A DNA stretch of 64,000 bases from Candidatus Nomurabacteria bacterium (GCA_026396015.1 JAPLXP010000003.1:41550-105549), one strand, 5' to 3'; numbered from the stretch's first letter, positions 31,858 to 39,474 are shown. Program-made: numbers and translations. Notes: a model not told the origin generated them from the letters alone.

Positions 31858-32457
31858 ATGAAATTTATTCTAGGTAAAAAACAGAATATGGTGCAGTTCT
31901 TCGATGAAGATGGCACAGTAGTCCCAGCAACGATTATCGATGCGGGTCCTATTGTAGTTACTCAAGTCAAGACTCCAGAGACTGATGGCTACACTGCTGT
32001 TCAAGTAGCATTCCTCGATCAAAAAAAGGAGCGTGCGACTAAAGCGCACCTGGGCCATGTTAAAGAAGGTGCTTACAAGCATCTTCGAGAGTTTCGCGAT
32101 ATCGAAGAAATCGCAGTCGGTGATCGTATCACAGTGAGTAGTTTTGCTGCAGGTGATACAGTTATCGTATCAGGTATTTCAAAAGGAAAAGGTTTTCAAG
32201 GAGTTGTGAAGCGTCACGGCTTTGCTGGAGGTCCTCGCACACACGGTCAGAAACACTCTGAGCGTGAGCCAGGTTCTATCGGCGGAGGTCTTCGTAATCG
32301 TGTACCAAAAGGTATGCGCATGGCGGGACGTATGGGTGGTGATCGTATCACAGTTCGCAACTTGAAAGTGGTCGGCGTAGATGTTGAAAACAACCAATTA
32401 CTCATTAAAGGCGCAATCCCTGGACGACGTGGTACTCTAGTGGAAGTCATAGGATAA
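31858..32457 (+). CDS. rplC: Ribosomal protein L3
   Basis: 199 residues, normal for L3. The N-terminal KFILGKKQNMVQFFDEDG and the central loop KGFQGVVKRHGFAGGPRTHG (by position, about residues 100-150), with RVPKGMRMAGRMGGDRITV after it, are family hallmarks; this loop reaches the peptidyl-transferase centre. It is followed by rplD after four bases. Confidence 0.97.
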   Translation: MKFILGKKQNMVQFFDEDGTVVPATIIDAGPIVVTQVKTPETDGYTAVQVAFLDQKKERATKAHLGHVKEGAYKHLREFRDIEEIAVGDRITVSSFAAGDTVIVSGISKGKGFQGVVKRHGFAGGPRTHGQKHSEREPGSIGGGLRNRVPKGMRMAGRMGGDRITVRNLKVVGVDVENNQLLIKGAIPGRRGTLVEVIG

Positions 32458-32461
32458 TATT

Positions 32462-33130
32462 ATGGAAACACAAGTATACAATCAAAAGGGTAAGTCTGTT
32501 GGAACTTTAAAACTTCCAGAGACAGTATTCGGTCTTAAATGGAATGGCGACTTGGTTCACCAAGTTGTTACAGCGATGCAGGCAAATGCCCGCACTCCTG
32601 TAGCTCACGTCAAAACTCGCGGAGAAGTTCGTGGAGGAGGACGTAAGCCATGGAAACAAAAGGGAACAGGTCGTGCTCGTCACGGTTCATCTCGTTCTCC
32701 AATCTGGGTTGGTGGAGGTGTTACACACGGTCCACGCAATGATAAAATCTACGCTCAAAAGATCAACAAAAAGATGAAAACAGCAGCATTGTTCACAGTT
32801 CTTTCAAAGAAATTCAAGAATGGTGAAATAATGTTTGTTGAAGATCTTTCAATGAAAAATATTAAAACAAAGGACGCAATAACTGTACTAAAAGACTTGA
32901 GTTCTGTATCTGGCTTTGAAAAAATGTCAGGTGGTACAAAACCAAAAGCTTATATCACAGTTCCTGCAAAAAATGATGTCTTAAAGAAGAGTTTTGCTAA
33001 CATCCCAATCGTTGAGGTTGATGAAGTTCGCAATATGAATCCAGTCGACCTTCTTTCATTTAAATATCTTATTATTGCTTCTCCGACAGAATCCGTTGCG
33101 TTTTTGGGAGGTAAGCTAGAAAAGAAATAA
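32462..33130 (+). CDS. rplD: Ribosomal protein L4
   Basis: 222 residues. The exit-tunnel loop region TRGEVRGGGRKPWKQKGTGRARHGS (by position about residues 56-80) and the C-terminal globular part with VDEVRNMNPVDLLSFKYLII identify L4. In E. coli this protein autoregulates the S10 operon; whether that applies here is unknown. It is tightly coupled to rplC and rplW. Confidence 0.97.
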   Translation: METQVYNQKGKSVGTLKLPETVFGLKWNGDLVHQVVTAMQANARTPVAHVKTRGEVRGGGRKPWKQKGTGRARHGSSRSPIWVGGGVTHGPRNDKIYAQKINKKMKTAALFTVLSKKFKNGEIMFVEDLSMKNIKTKDAITVLKDLSSVSGFEKMSGGTKPKAYITVPAKNDVLKKSFANIPIVEVDEVRNMNPVDLLSFKYLIIASPTESVAFLGGKLEKK

Positions 33131-33134
33131 TTTT

Positions 33135-33470
33135 ATGGCTACAACAAAAACAACTAAAAAAGCAGTAGAAAAGGTAGTAGATGAAAAGAAAGTTGCAAAG
33201 ACACATCCTCTTATAAAAGGTCTTCGTATTACTGAAAAGGCAGCCAAGCAAGCTTTAAACAATGCCTACACATTCAATGTGGCACCAAATGCAAATAAGA
33301 GTGAAATCAAAAAAGCAATCAAGATGATGTATGGTGTCTCACCAGTACGTGTGACTACTACACAAATCAAAGAAAAAATCACATTCCTTCGTGGAAAACT
33401 TGGAAAGAAACAAGGTGGTAAAAAGGCGGTCGTATATTTAAAGAAGGGCGATAAGATTGAATTTGTATAA
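33135..33470 (+). CDS. rplW: Ribosomal protein L23
   Basis: 111 residues with a Lys/Thr-rich N-terminal extension (about 20 residues). The core LIKGLRITEKAAKQALNNAYTF, NKSEIKKAIKMMYGV and RGKLGKKQGGKKAVVYLKKG is typical. L23 sits at the tunnel exit and docks trigger factor and SRP. The gap to rplB is five bases. Confidence 0.96.
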   Translation: MATTKTTKKAVEKVVDEKKVAKTHPLIKGLRITEKAAKQALNNAYTFNVAPNANKSEIKKAIKMMYGVSPVRVTTTQIKEKITFLRGKLGKKQGGKKAVVYLKKGDKIEFV

Positions 33471-33475
33471 TTTTT

Positions 33476-34321
33476 ATGAAAACATATAAACCTACAACAC
33501 CATCAAAGCGTCATCAGACTACTGTCTCTTACCGTAGCGTACTTACTACAGACAAGCCAGAAAAATCTTTGACTCATGGATTCAAGCGTTCAGTTGGACG
33601 CAATCACCATGGTCGCATTACTACTCGCCATAAGGGGGGTGGTCACAAGCGTCTATATCGTGAAGTTGACTTTATGTACAACAAGCATGATATTCCTGCA
33701 AAGATTACTTCTATTGAATATGACCCAAACCGTAATGCATTTATCAGTCTCGCAGTATTTGCTGACGGAGAAAAGCGTTATGTAGTGGTTCCAAAATCAG
33801 TGAAAGTTGGAGATAAATTCATCGTTGGTGAAAAAGCTCCTCTTACAGTTGGAAACCGCGTTCCTCTAAAGTTTATCCCAGTGGGTACATTCGTGTACAA
33901 CATTGAGATAAAGCCAGGAAACGGTGGAAAGCTCGTACGATCTGCTGGAGCATTCGGACAAGTTGTTGCTAATGATGCTGGTTTTACTAACATCAAGATG
34001 CCATCAACAGAAGTTCGTAAAGTTTCAGAAAATTGTTGGGCATGTATCGGTGAAGTTTCAAATGGTGAATATCATCTTCAGAATTTTGGTAAAGCTGGAC
34101 GTTCACGCTGGAAGGGTATCCGCCCAACAGTACGTGGAAGTGCCATGAACCCTGTAGACCACCCATACGGAGGAGGTGAAGGAGCTCAAGGACGAGGTCT
34201 ACGCCGTGCCAAGACTATGTGGGGAAAGCCATCTGGAAAGGGCCAAAAGACTCGTACACCAAAGAAATACTCAAATATGCACATTGTCTCACGACGACGT
34301 GTTGGAAAAGCAAAGAAGTAG
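33476..34321 (+). CDS. rplB: Ribosomal protein L2
   Basis: 281 residues. KSLTHGFKRSVGRNHHGRIT, RHKGGGHKRLYREVDF and the C-terminal GSAMNPVDHPYGGGEGAQGRG (with the His needed for peptidyl transferase) identify L2. Normally rpsS follows at once; here a terminator, a toxin-antitoxin pair and a frameshifted membrane gene intervene, so the S10 operon is broken after this gene. Confidence 0.98.
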   Translation: MKTYKPTTPSKRHQTTVSYRSVLTTDKPEKSLTHGFKRSVGRNHHGRITTRHKGGGHKRLYREVDFMYNKHDIPAKITSIEYDPNRNAFISLAVFADGEKRYVVVPKSVKVGDKFIVGEKAPLTVGNRVPLKFIPVGTFVYNIEIKPGNGGKLVRSAGAFGQVVANDAGFTNIKMPSTEVRKVSENCWACIGEVSNGEYHLQNFGKAGRSRWKGIRPTVRGSAMNPVDHPYGGGEGAQGRGLRRAKTMWGKPSGKGQKTRTPKKYSNMHIVSRRRVGKAKK

Positions 34322-34365
34322 AAAAAACAAAAATAGTCTATCCTATTTTAAAAAAGTTCTATCAC

Positions 34366-34394
34366 AAAAAGCACCCGAAAGGGTGCTTTTTGAT
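34366..34394 (+). terminator. Terminator after rplB
   Basis: CAAAAAGCACCC-GAAA-GGGTGCTTTTTG, a 12-bp stem, is followed by ATTG and the next promoter. Relatives lie at about 34989-35014 and 35313-35336, after each inserted unit. Confidence 0.88.
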
Positions 34395-34397
34395 TGC

Positions 34398-34433
34398 TTG
34401 ACAAAATTATACCAGAATATATACTTTGGTATA
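34398..34433 (+). promoter_or_regulatory. Toxin-antitoxin promoter and operator
   Basis: TTGACA (34398-34403), 16-base spacer, TATACT (34420-34425). An inverted repeat TATACCA (34408-34414) / TGGTATA (34427-34433) brackets the -10 box, as expected for antitoxin autorepression. The antitoxin ATG at 34435 is at or next to the transcription start. Confidence 0.75.
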
Positions 34434-34434
34434 T

Positions 34435-34707
34435 ATGACTACAACAACAATGCTTATAAAAACAAATAAAGAATTAAAAACCAAGGCTCAAATTCTCGCA
34501 AAAGAGATGGGCCTACCTTTGGGTACTCTTATAAACAATTATTTAAAGACTTTTGTGATTGAAAGACAGGCTGTCTTTACTGCCCCAATGCCCAATAAAA
34601 AGACTATAAAGGCTATTGAACAGGCAAGACGTGATATAAAGGCAGGAAAGAATTTAGTTGGACCATTTGATAATGTAAAAGATATGATGAAAAGCCTCAA
34701 TTCATAA
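34435..34707 (+). CDS. RelB/DinJ-family antitoxin
   Basis: 90 residues from the ATG at 34435; a non-ATG start nine bases earlier lies in the operator. The ribbon-helix-helix N terminus TTTMLIKTNKELKTKAQILA and AKEMGLPLGTLINNYLKTFV is typical of RelB/DinJ antitoxins, which bind DNA as dimers. The C-terminal half (KTIKAIEQARRDIKAGKN and FDNVKDMMKSLNS) would wrap the toxin. It pairs with the toxin gene 14 bases downstream. Confidence 0.85.
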   Translation: MTTTTMLIKTNKELKTKAQILAKEMGLPLGTLINNYLKTFVIERQAVFTAPMPNKKTIKAIEQARRDIKAGKNLVGPFDNVKDMMKSLNS

Positions 34708-34721
34708 TCTTTAAAAATAAT

Positions 34722-34979
34722 ATGATATTTGGTTATTCTCATTCATTTAAAAAAGATTATAAAAAACTTCCTCCTAAAATCAAGAAGCAACTTGGTATTA
34801 GGATTGAAATTTTTAAATTAAATCAATTTGATCGAATCCTGAATAATCATGCCGTACATCATCCATATACAGGATGTAGAAGTATAAATATTACAGGAGA
34901 TTTACGAGCTTTGTATGAGGTAGATGGTGATAAACTCATATTTATCCGAATTGGTACGCATAGTGAATTATATGAATAG
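34722..34979 (+). CDS. RelE/YafQ-family toxin
   Basis: 85 residues with the RelE fold pattern: YSHSFKKDYKKLPPKIKKQL at the N terminus, a central HHPYTGCRSINITGDLRALYE and a C-terminal FIRIGTHSELYE. YafQ/RelE toxins cleave mRNA on the ribosome; HSELY matches the usual catalytic tail. It is co-transcribed with the antitoxin. The pair interrupts the S10 operon between rplB and rpsS, and a terminator-like repeat follows it. Confidence 0.85.
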   Translation: MIFGYSHSFKKDYKKLPPKIKKQLGIRIEIFKLNQFDRILNNHAVHHPYTGCRSINITGDLRALYEVDGDKLIFIRIGTHSELYE

Positions 34980-34988
34980 TTAAATAAA

Positions 34989-35014
34989 GAAGCATCCGAA
35001 AGGGTACTTTTTGT
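34989..35014 (+). terminator. Degenerate terminator repeat after the toxin gene
   Basis: GAAGCATCC-GAAA-GGGTACTTTTTG, a decayed relative of the hairpin at 34366-34394. Confidence 0.6.
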
Positions 35015-35032
35015 TTATTTATTCTATATATT

Positions 35033-35312
35033 ATGGAAAATATAAAGCCTGAGGATTATGAAAATTCAAAATATATAATTCAAAACAAAATAGATATTAA
35101 TTTTAATAATTTATTAAAATCTCAAAAAGTCTTTTTAAAAGTATCTAAAATTTCTTTAGTAATCGCAATTCTTGGATTTTTTTTGGAGTAATAGGTATAT
35201 TGGTGATGGTGGCAGAAATGGAAACATTTTTATGTTTTCTGGCCCAGTTTCGTTTATTTCATTTTTGGGTTTTAAGTCTGATTCAGTAAGATTATCTAAA
35301 ATAGAAAAATAG
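35033..35312 (+). pseudogene. Frameshifted small membrane protein
   Basis: From the ATG at 35033 the frame reads MENIKPEDYENSKYIIQ, continues into a hydrophobic helix (ISLVIAILGFF) and hits TAA at 35189. Removing one T from the run of eight T at 35177-35184 would open a 92-residue frame that continues WSNRYIGDGGRNGN, FMFSGPVSFISFLGF and ends at the TAG at 35310-35312. The gene is therefore either inactivated by a one-base insertion, read by slippage at the T-run, or mis-sequenced. Function unknown; it is part of the material inserted between rplB and rpsS. Confidence 0.55.
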
Positions 35313-35341
35313 CAAAAAGCACCCACATGGGTGATTTTGAT
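35313..35341 (+). terminator. Third terminator repeat before rpsS
   Basis: CAAAAAGCACCC and GGGTGATTTTGATTG: the same start and end (GATTG) as the terminator after rplB, with a short ACAT loop. Confidence 0.6.
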
Positions 35342-35359
35342 TGGGGGTAGGGGAAAAAT

Positions 35360-35387
35360 TTGACAATTATTTTAAATTTGCTAGTAT
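35360..35387 (+). promoter_or_regulatory. rpsS promoter
   Basis: TTGACA (35360-35365), 16-base spacer, TAGTAT (35382-35387). A short hairpin AGCTC/GAGCT follows in the 30-base leader. It restores transcription of the distal S10 operon after the insertion. Confidence 0.75.
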
Positions 35388-35425
35388 AACCCTACGAGCT
35401 CAGTTAGAGCTTCTTTATATTGTAT

Positions 35426-35773
35426 ATGACAAGATCACTAAAAAAAGGCCCATATGTAGATGAAAGGCTCTTGAAAAAGATTGCCGGAAAAAAGCCGATT
35501 GAAACGGCTATGATTAAGACTTGGTCTCGACCATGTGTTATATCACCAGAAATGGTTGGTTTTATGTTCGGTGTACACAATGGTAAGACTCATGTCGAAG
35601 TATTAGTAAGTGAAGACATGGTGGGTCACCGATTGGGCGAATTCTCTCCTACAAAGAAATTCGTACGTCACGGAGGTAAAATGCAGAAAGAATTAGAACA
35701 GAAGAAAAAGGAGGCCGAGATTACAGCCGCAAAGTCAGCAAAGGCTACAACGACCGACACTAAGAAGAAATAA
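35426..35773 (+). CDS. rpsS: Ribosomal protein S19
   Basis: 115 residues from the ATG at 35426. TRSLKKGPYVDERLLKKI, TWSRPCVISPEMVGFMFGVHNGK and VGHRLGEFSPTKKFVRHG are diagnostic. A Lys/Ala/Thr-rich C-terminal tail of about 28 residues extends beyond the usual end (92 residues is typical). It has its own promoter upstream and is followed by rplV after ten bases. Confidence 0.96.
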   Translation: MTRSLKKGPYVDERLLKKIAGKKPIETAMIKTWSRPCVISPEMVGFMFGVHNGKTHVEVLVSEDMVGHRLGEFSPTKKFVRHGGKMQKELEQKKKEAEITAAKSAKATTTDTKKK

Positions 35774-35783
35774 TATTTAATTT

Positions 35784-36206
35784 ATGAAAGCATTTCTAAA
35801 AAACTATAGACAGTCTCCTCGCAAGGTTCGCCTTGTAGCGGGACTCATTAAAGGCAAAAGGGTTGCTGATGCTAACACGCATCTGTCTTTCTTACCAAAG
35901 AGAGCATCACTTCCTATACAAAAGCTACTGAATTCAGCTGTTGCGAATGCAAAGCACGCTGGTATCAATACAGATAATCTGATCGTGGCTACAGTTACAG
36001 TAGACAAGGGTATCGTCATGAAGAGATTCATGCCTCGTGCTCGTGGTTCTGCTTCACGCATCAACAAGCGCACAAGTCACGTAGTACTAACTCTTGCTGA
36101 GAAGGTAACTACAGAAAAAAAGTCGAAATCAACACCAAAGAAAGTATTGGCCTTAAAAGTAGCAAAGACTACAAAGAAGGTTACAAAAACTGCTAAAAAA
36201 GCTTAA
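35784..36206 (+). CDS. rplV: Ribosomal protein L22
   Basis: 140 residues. FLKNYRQSPRKVRLVAGLIKGK, KLLNSAVANAKHAGINTDNL and the tunnel hairpin MPRARGSASRINKRTSHVVL identify L22. The last 30 residues are a Lys-rich tail beyond the usual end. It is tightly linked to rpsC. Confidence 0.96.
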   Translation: MKAFLKNYRQSPRKVRLVAGLIKGKRVADANTHLSFLPKRASLPIQKLLNSAVANAKHAGINTDNLIVATVTVDKGIVMKRFMPRARGSASRINKRTSHVVLTLAEKVTTEKKSKSTPKKVLALKVAKTTKKVTKTAKKA

Positions 36207-36219
36207 TCTATAATATTAT

Positions 36220-36882
36220 ATGTCAAAAGTTGTCCATCCATACGCACATAGAATTGTAATCCTCCGTGATTGGAAATCACGCTGGTTTGCTGATAAGAAA
36301 TACAGTGACTTGCTAGCAAGTGACGTTGTTATCCGTGAATTCCTAGCAAAGAAGCTACGTGGTTTTTATGTTTCTCGTGTTGATATTGAAAGAAATGCAA
36401 AAGCAACAAAGGTTATCGTTCACACATCTCGCCCTGGTATGATCATCGGACGTGGAGGGGATGGTGCTACAAAGCTAAAGGCAGATATAATCAAGGCCCT
36501 AGCAAAGCGTAGAATCAAGGCTACTGAAGATTTGAAGCTCGACATAGTCGAAGTATCAAATCCAGATGCAGATGCTGCTATCGTGGCATGTATGATCGCT
36601 GAAGGTCTAGAAAAGCGTCTTCCTTACCGCCGTGTACTAAAGCAGACAATCGAAAAGGTTATGGGTGCTCGTGGAGTAAAGGGAGCACGTATATTCCTAG
36701 GTGGACGTCTTGCTGGTTCAGAAATAGCTCGTACAGAAAATATTAAACGTGGTTCTATTCCTCTTCAAACTTTTCGTGCTGACGTTGATTTCGCTCGCGA
36801 AAAGGCCCACATGAGTTATGGAGATATCGGTATCAAGGTCTGGATTTACCGTGGTGAAGTCTTTAGTGACGAAAAAAAGTAA
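36220..36882 (+). CDS. rpsC: Ribosomal protein S3
   Basis: 220 residues. The KH domain (IVHTSRPGMIIGRGGDGATK, about residues 60-80) and the C-terminal domain with RGVKGARIFLGGRLAGSEIAR and KVWIYRGEVF are standard. S3 forms part of the mRNA entry helicase site of the 30S subunit. Confidence 0.97.
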   Translation: MSKVVHPYAHRIVILRDWKSRWFADKKYSDLLASDVVIREFLAKKLRGFYVSRVDIERNAKATKVIVHTSRPGMIIGRGGDGATKLKADIIKALAKRRIKATEDLKLDIVEVSNPDADAAIVACMIAEGLEKRLPYRRVLKQTIEKVMGARGVKGARIFLGGRLAGSEIARTENIKRGSIPLQTFRADVDFAREKAHMSYGDIGIKVWIYRGEVFSDEKK

Positions 36883-36895
36883 TTAAATAATCTTT

Positions 36896-37318
36896 ATGTT
36901 ATTACCCAAAAAAGTAAAATTTAGAAAATGGCACACAGGTCGCAAGAGCGAATCTCGTATGCAAAGTGGAGTTGAGACTCGTGGTCTTACTGTTGCTTTT
37001 GGTTCTTATGGCCTAAAAGCTATATCAGCTGGACGCATCAAATCAAACCAACTAGAATCTGCTCGTAAGGCTGCTACTCGTGCAGCTACAAAGGCAGCTC
37101 GCATCTGGATCCGTGTTTTCCCTGATAGACCATTTACAGCAAAGCCAGCAGAGGTAGGTATGGGAAAGGGTAAAGGAGATCCACAAGGTTACTGCGTAGA
37201 AATATTCCCTGGACGTATGTTATTTGAAGTAGATGGTATTCCAGAGGCTCTTGCAAAAGAAGCACTCCGAAAAGCCGGTACAAAGTTACCAGTTAAGACT
37301 CGCGTGGTAGCACGATAA
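36896..37318 (+). CDS. rplP: Ribosomal protein L16
   Basis: 140 residues. LLPKKVKFRKWHTGRKSES, FGSYGLKAISAGRIKSNQLE, RIWIRVFPDRPFTAKPAEVGMGKGKG (quoted by position) and AKEALRKAGTKLPVKTRVV are typical. Only five bases separate it from rpsQ: the L29 gene that normally stands between them is absent. Confidence 0.97.
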   Translation: MLLPKKVKFRKWHTGRKSESRMQSGVETRGLTVAFGSYGLKAISAGRIKSNQLESARKAATRAATKAARIWIRVFPDRPFTAKPAEVGMGKGKGDPQGYCVEIFPGRMLFEVDGIPEALAKEALRKAGTKLPVKTRVVAR

Positions 37319-37323
37319 TATAT

Positions 37324-37566
37324 ATGAACACAACAAAGATAAATAAGAATAAAGTACTCAAAGGAGTTGTAACAAGTGATAAGATGGATAAGACAATCGT
37401 AGTATCTGTAACTCGCTTCGTAGAACACGCAAAGTACGGAAAGCGAATCAAGAAGAGCAAGAAATACAAGGCTCATGATGAAAACAACACAAAGAAAATT
37501 GGCGATGTAGTCGAAATCGAAGAGACAAAACCAATGTCAAAAGACAAGCATTTTAAGGTAATATAG
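37324..37566 (+). CDS. rpsQ: Ribosomal protein S17
   Basis: 80 residues. VLKGVVTSDKMDKTIVVSV, RFVEHAKYGKRIKKSKKYKAHDE and the end GDVVEIEETKPMSKDKHFKV fit S17. It follows rplP directly. Confidence 0.96.
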   Translation: MNTTKINKNKVLKGVVTSDKMDKTIVVSVTRFVEHAKYGKRIKKSKKYKAHDENNTKKIGDVVEIEETKPMSKDKHFKVI

Positions 37567-37640
37567 AATTAGTTTATAGTAGCTAGGGGCTAGGTTCTAG
37601 GGATTGAATTCACTAGAAACTAGAAACTAGAACCTAATCA
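37565..37640. repeat. CTAG-rich hairpin repeat (copy 6)
   Basis: The left part has TAGTAGCTAGGGGCTAGG, the centre TTGAATTCA, and the right part three tandem AACTAGAA-type units ending CCTAATC. It lies in the rpsQ-rplN spacer. Confidence 0.78.
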
Positions 37641-37647
37641 AAAATTT

Positions 37648-38019
37648 ATGATACAAGACGGAACAGTAGTAAAGATCACAGATAATGCCGGCGGTAAAGT
37701 CGGAAAGGTTTTCAAAGTGCTTGGATCTTCAAAGCGTCGTTATGCTGGTATCGGTGACCGTGTAGTCCTCTCAGTAAAAGTTGCTGAACCTCGCAAGGGT
37801 GTAAAGAAAAAGGATGTTCTACAGGCTGTCGTTGTACGTACTACAAATGCATTTCGCCGTAAGGATGGTTCATACATCCGTTTTGATGACAACGCAGTTG
37901 TAATCTTAGAAAAGGACAAGCAGGATCCAAAAGCAGGTCGTGTGTTCGGTCCAATTCCTCGTGAATTGGCAGAACGTGGTTACCAAAAGATCATATCTTT
38001 GGCACCAGAGGTGATTTAA
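37648..38019 (+). CDS. rplN: Ribosomal protein L14
   Basis: 123 residues. MIQDGTVVKITDNAGGKVGK, VRTTNAFRRKDGSYIRFDDNA and RVFGPIPRELAERGYQKIISLAPEV are conserved L14 segments. Confidence 0.97.
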   Translation: MIQDGTVVKITDNAGGKVGKVFKVLGSSKRRYAGIGDRVVLSVKVAEPRKGVKKKDVLQAVVVRTTNAFRRKDGSYIRFDDNAVVILEKDKQDPKAGRVFGPIPRELAERGYQKIISLAPEVI

Positions 38020-38037
38020 TAATTTCAATATAATATT

Positions 38038-38253
38038 ATGCACGTAAAAAAAGGAGACAATGTAATAGTTATTGCCGGAGGAAGTAAAGGAAAGAAAGGC
38101 AAAATCGAAAAGGCAATCCCAACTTCAAACATGGTGGTTATTGAAGGTGTTAACATCAAAAAGAAGCACATGAAAGCTACTCGCGGAGCAAAAGGTCAAA
38201 TCGTAGAAAAGGCTATGCCTATCCACGTTTCTAATGTTAAGAAAGTAAGTTAA
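38038..38253 (+). CDS. rplX: Ribosomal protein L24
   Basis: 71 residues, short for L24 (about 100 in many bacteria). The KOW motif is clear: KGDNVIVIAGGSKGKKGKIE, then VVIEGVNIKKKHMKATRGAKGQIV and MPIHVSNVKKV. The C-terminal extension of longer homologues is missing. Confidence 0.93.
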   Translation: MHVKKGDNVIVIAGGSKGKKGKIEKAIPTSNMVVIEGVNIKKKHMKATRGAKGQIVEKAMPIHVSNVKKVS

Positions 38254-38260
38254 AATATTT

Positions 38261-38800
38261 ATGGAAACAACAAAGACAAAAGAAAAGAAGGCATACAGTA
38301 CAATGAAGGCTGAATTCGGCTACAAGAGTAGTATGGCAGCCCCACGCCTCACAAAGGTAGTAGTTGCTTGCGGTACTGGTTCAGGTGTAAAGCGTGATAA
38401 GGATCGCAATAAATTTATTGCTGATCGTATCGCAAAGATCACTGGACAGAAGCCATCACTCCGTGGAGCAAAGAAATCAATTGCATCATTCAAGGTTCGT
38501 GAAGGGGATCCAGTAGGAGTCATGGTGACTCTACGTGGAGCTCGTATGTACGGATTCCTAGACAAGCTAATCAATGTAGCTATCCCTCGTACAAAGGACT
38601 TTCGTGGAATTGAACGCAAGATCGTAGACAACATCGGTAATCTGACTATGTCTATCAAGGAGCACACAATCTTCCCAGAGACTGGCGACGAAGAACTAAA
38701 GGATGTATTCGGTCTAGCAGTCACAATCGTGACTACAGCTGGAGACAAGAAAGAGGCTACAAAATTCTTTGAGCTTATCGGTGTACCATTCAAGAAATAA
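38261..38800 (+). CDS. rplE: Ribosomal protein L5
   Basis: 179 residues. APRLTKVVVACGTG, AKKSIASFKVREGDPVGVMVTLRG, RTKDFRGIERKIVDNIGNL and the end DKKEATKFFELIGVPFKK fit L5, which binds 5S rRNA. The last 42 bases and the terminator behind them are duplicated at 39351-39432 and, in part, at 40522-40574, bounding inserted accessory genes. rpsN, normally next, is 3.2 kb away. Confidence 0.97.
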   Translation: METTKTKEKKAYSTMKAEFGYKSSMAAPRLTKVVVACGTGSGVKRDKDRNKFIADRIAKITGQKPSLRGAKKSIASFKVREGDPVGVMVTLRGARMYGFLDKLINVAIPRTKDFRGIERKIVDNIGNLTMSIKEHTIFPETGDEELKDVFGLAVTIVTTAGDKKEATKFFELIGVPFKK

Positions 38801-38840
38801 TCTAGTTTTCATAAAAATCCCTCATCCGAGGGATTTTTTG
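38759..38840 (+). repeat. rplE 3'-end repeat, original copy (with terminator)
   Basis: Starts ACAAAATTCTTTGAG, contains GGTGTACCATTCAA and AATAATCTAGTTTTCATAAA, and ends in hairpin AAAAATCCCTC/GAGGGATTTTTT (38814-38839). Copies at 39351-39432 and 40522-40574. Confidence 0.85.
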
Positions 38841-38884
38841 TTAGTTATGGCGCATAATTCATTTATGTGGTATTATATTTGTAT

Positions 38885-39103
38885 ATGAAATTCCCAAGTG
38901 TTATACAATTTTTTATCCAAAATGCTGAAGAGGGGGGTTACACCGCTTCTGCTGTTGGTTATTCTATTTATACTCAAGGAGAGACCCTCGATGAAACTGT
39001 TCGCAATATAACAGAAGCAGTTGAATGTCATTTCGGAGAAGATGAAGTAAAATCACGTTCTCTTCCCATTATGGTTAATTTTGCAGTGCCTACATTGGCG
39101 TAA
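38885..39103 (+). CDS. hicB: HicB-family antitoxin
   Basis: 72 residues from the ATG at 38885. The N-terminal degraded RNase H-like HicB fold is visible: FFIQNAEEGGYTASAVGYSIYTQGETLDETVRNITEAV, read in pieces (GGYTASAVG, TQGETLDETVRNITEAVECHF). It lacks a C-terminal DNA-binding domain, as in short HicB proteins. A TATTAT box (38870-38875) precedes it. It is followed by hicA after five bases. Confidence 0.8.
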   Translation: MKFPSVIQFFIQNAEEGGYTASAVGYSIYTQGETLDETVRNITEAVECHFGEDEVKSRSLPIMVNFAVPTLA

Positions 39104-39108
39104 TCTCT

Positions 39109-39348
39109 ATGCAGAAATTGAAGCAACTTTCAGGCAGGGAAGTAGTAAAAATTTTTGAATCCCATGGTTTTCAAGTAAAACGAATAGTAGGAAGTCATAC
39201 TCGACTGACATTACTTAAAGATGATAATTCCTACCATGTGACTATTCCACTCCACAATCCGGTCAAAAAGGGGACACTGCACAGTATTATGAAAGATTTT
39301 GAACTTTGTTTTGGAAAAGAAGAAACAAATAAATGCTTTTATAATTAA
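39109..39348 (+). CDS. hicA: HicA-family mRNA interferase toxin
   Basis: 79 residues with the double-stranded RNA-binding-like HicA fold: LSGREVVKIFESHGFQVKRI, then VGSHTRLTLLKDD, where GSHTRL holds the catalytic His, and VTIPLHNPVKKGTLHSIMKD. HicA toxins cleave mRNA independently of translation. Here the antitoxin comes first, the less usual order. The pair interrupts the spc operon after rplE. Confidence 0.88.
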   Translation: MQKLKQLSGREVVKIFESHGFQVKRIVGSHTRLTLLKDDNSYHVTIPLHNPVKKGTLHSIMKDFELCFGKEETNKCFYN

Positions 39349-39432
39349 TGACAAAATTCTTTGAGGCTTTAGGTGTACCATTCAAAAAAGCATAATCTAG
39401 TTTTCATAAAATCCCTCATTTGAGGGATTTTT
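39349..39432 (+). repeat. rplE 3'-end repeat, second copy
   Basis: Repeats the end of rplE and its terminator. It even encodes an in-frame fragment, ATG at 39349 reading TKFFEALGVPFKKA to TAA, compared with TKFFELIGVPFKK at the rplE end. The hairpin AAAATCCCTCA/TGAGGGATTTTT (39408-39432) closes it. It follows hicA directly, so hicBA lies between two copies of this repeat. Confidence 0.85.
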
Positions 39433-39474
39433 ATCTGTTACAAAATTTACATCCAAATATGGTATAATAAGATT

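Noticed and set aside
39349..39393. Tiny gene MTKFFEALGVPFKKA
   Set aside because: A duplicated fragment of the rplE 3' end, not an independent gene.
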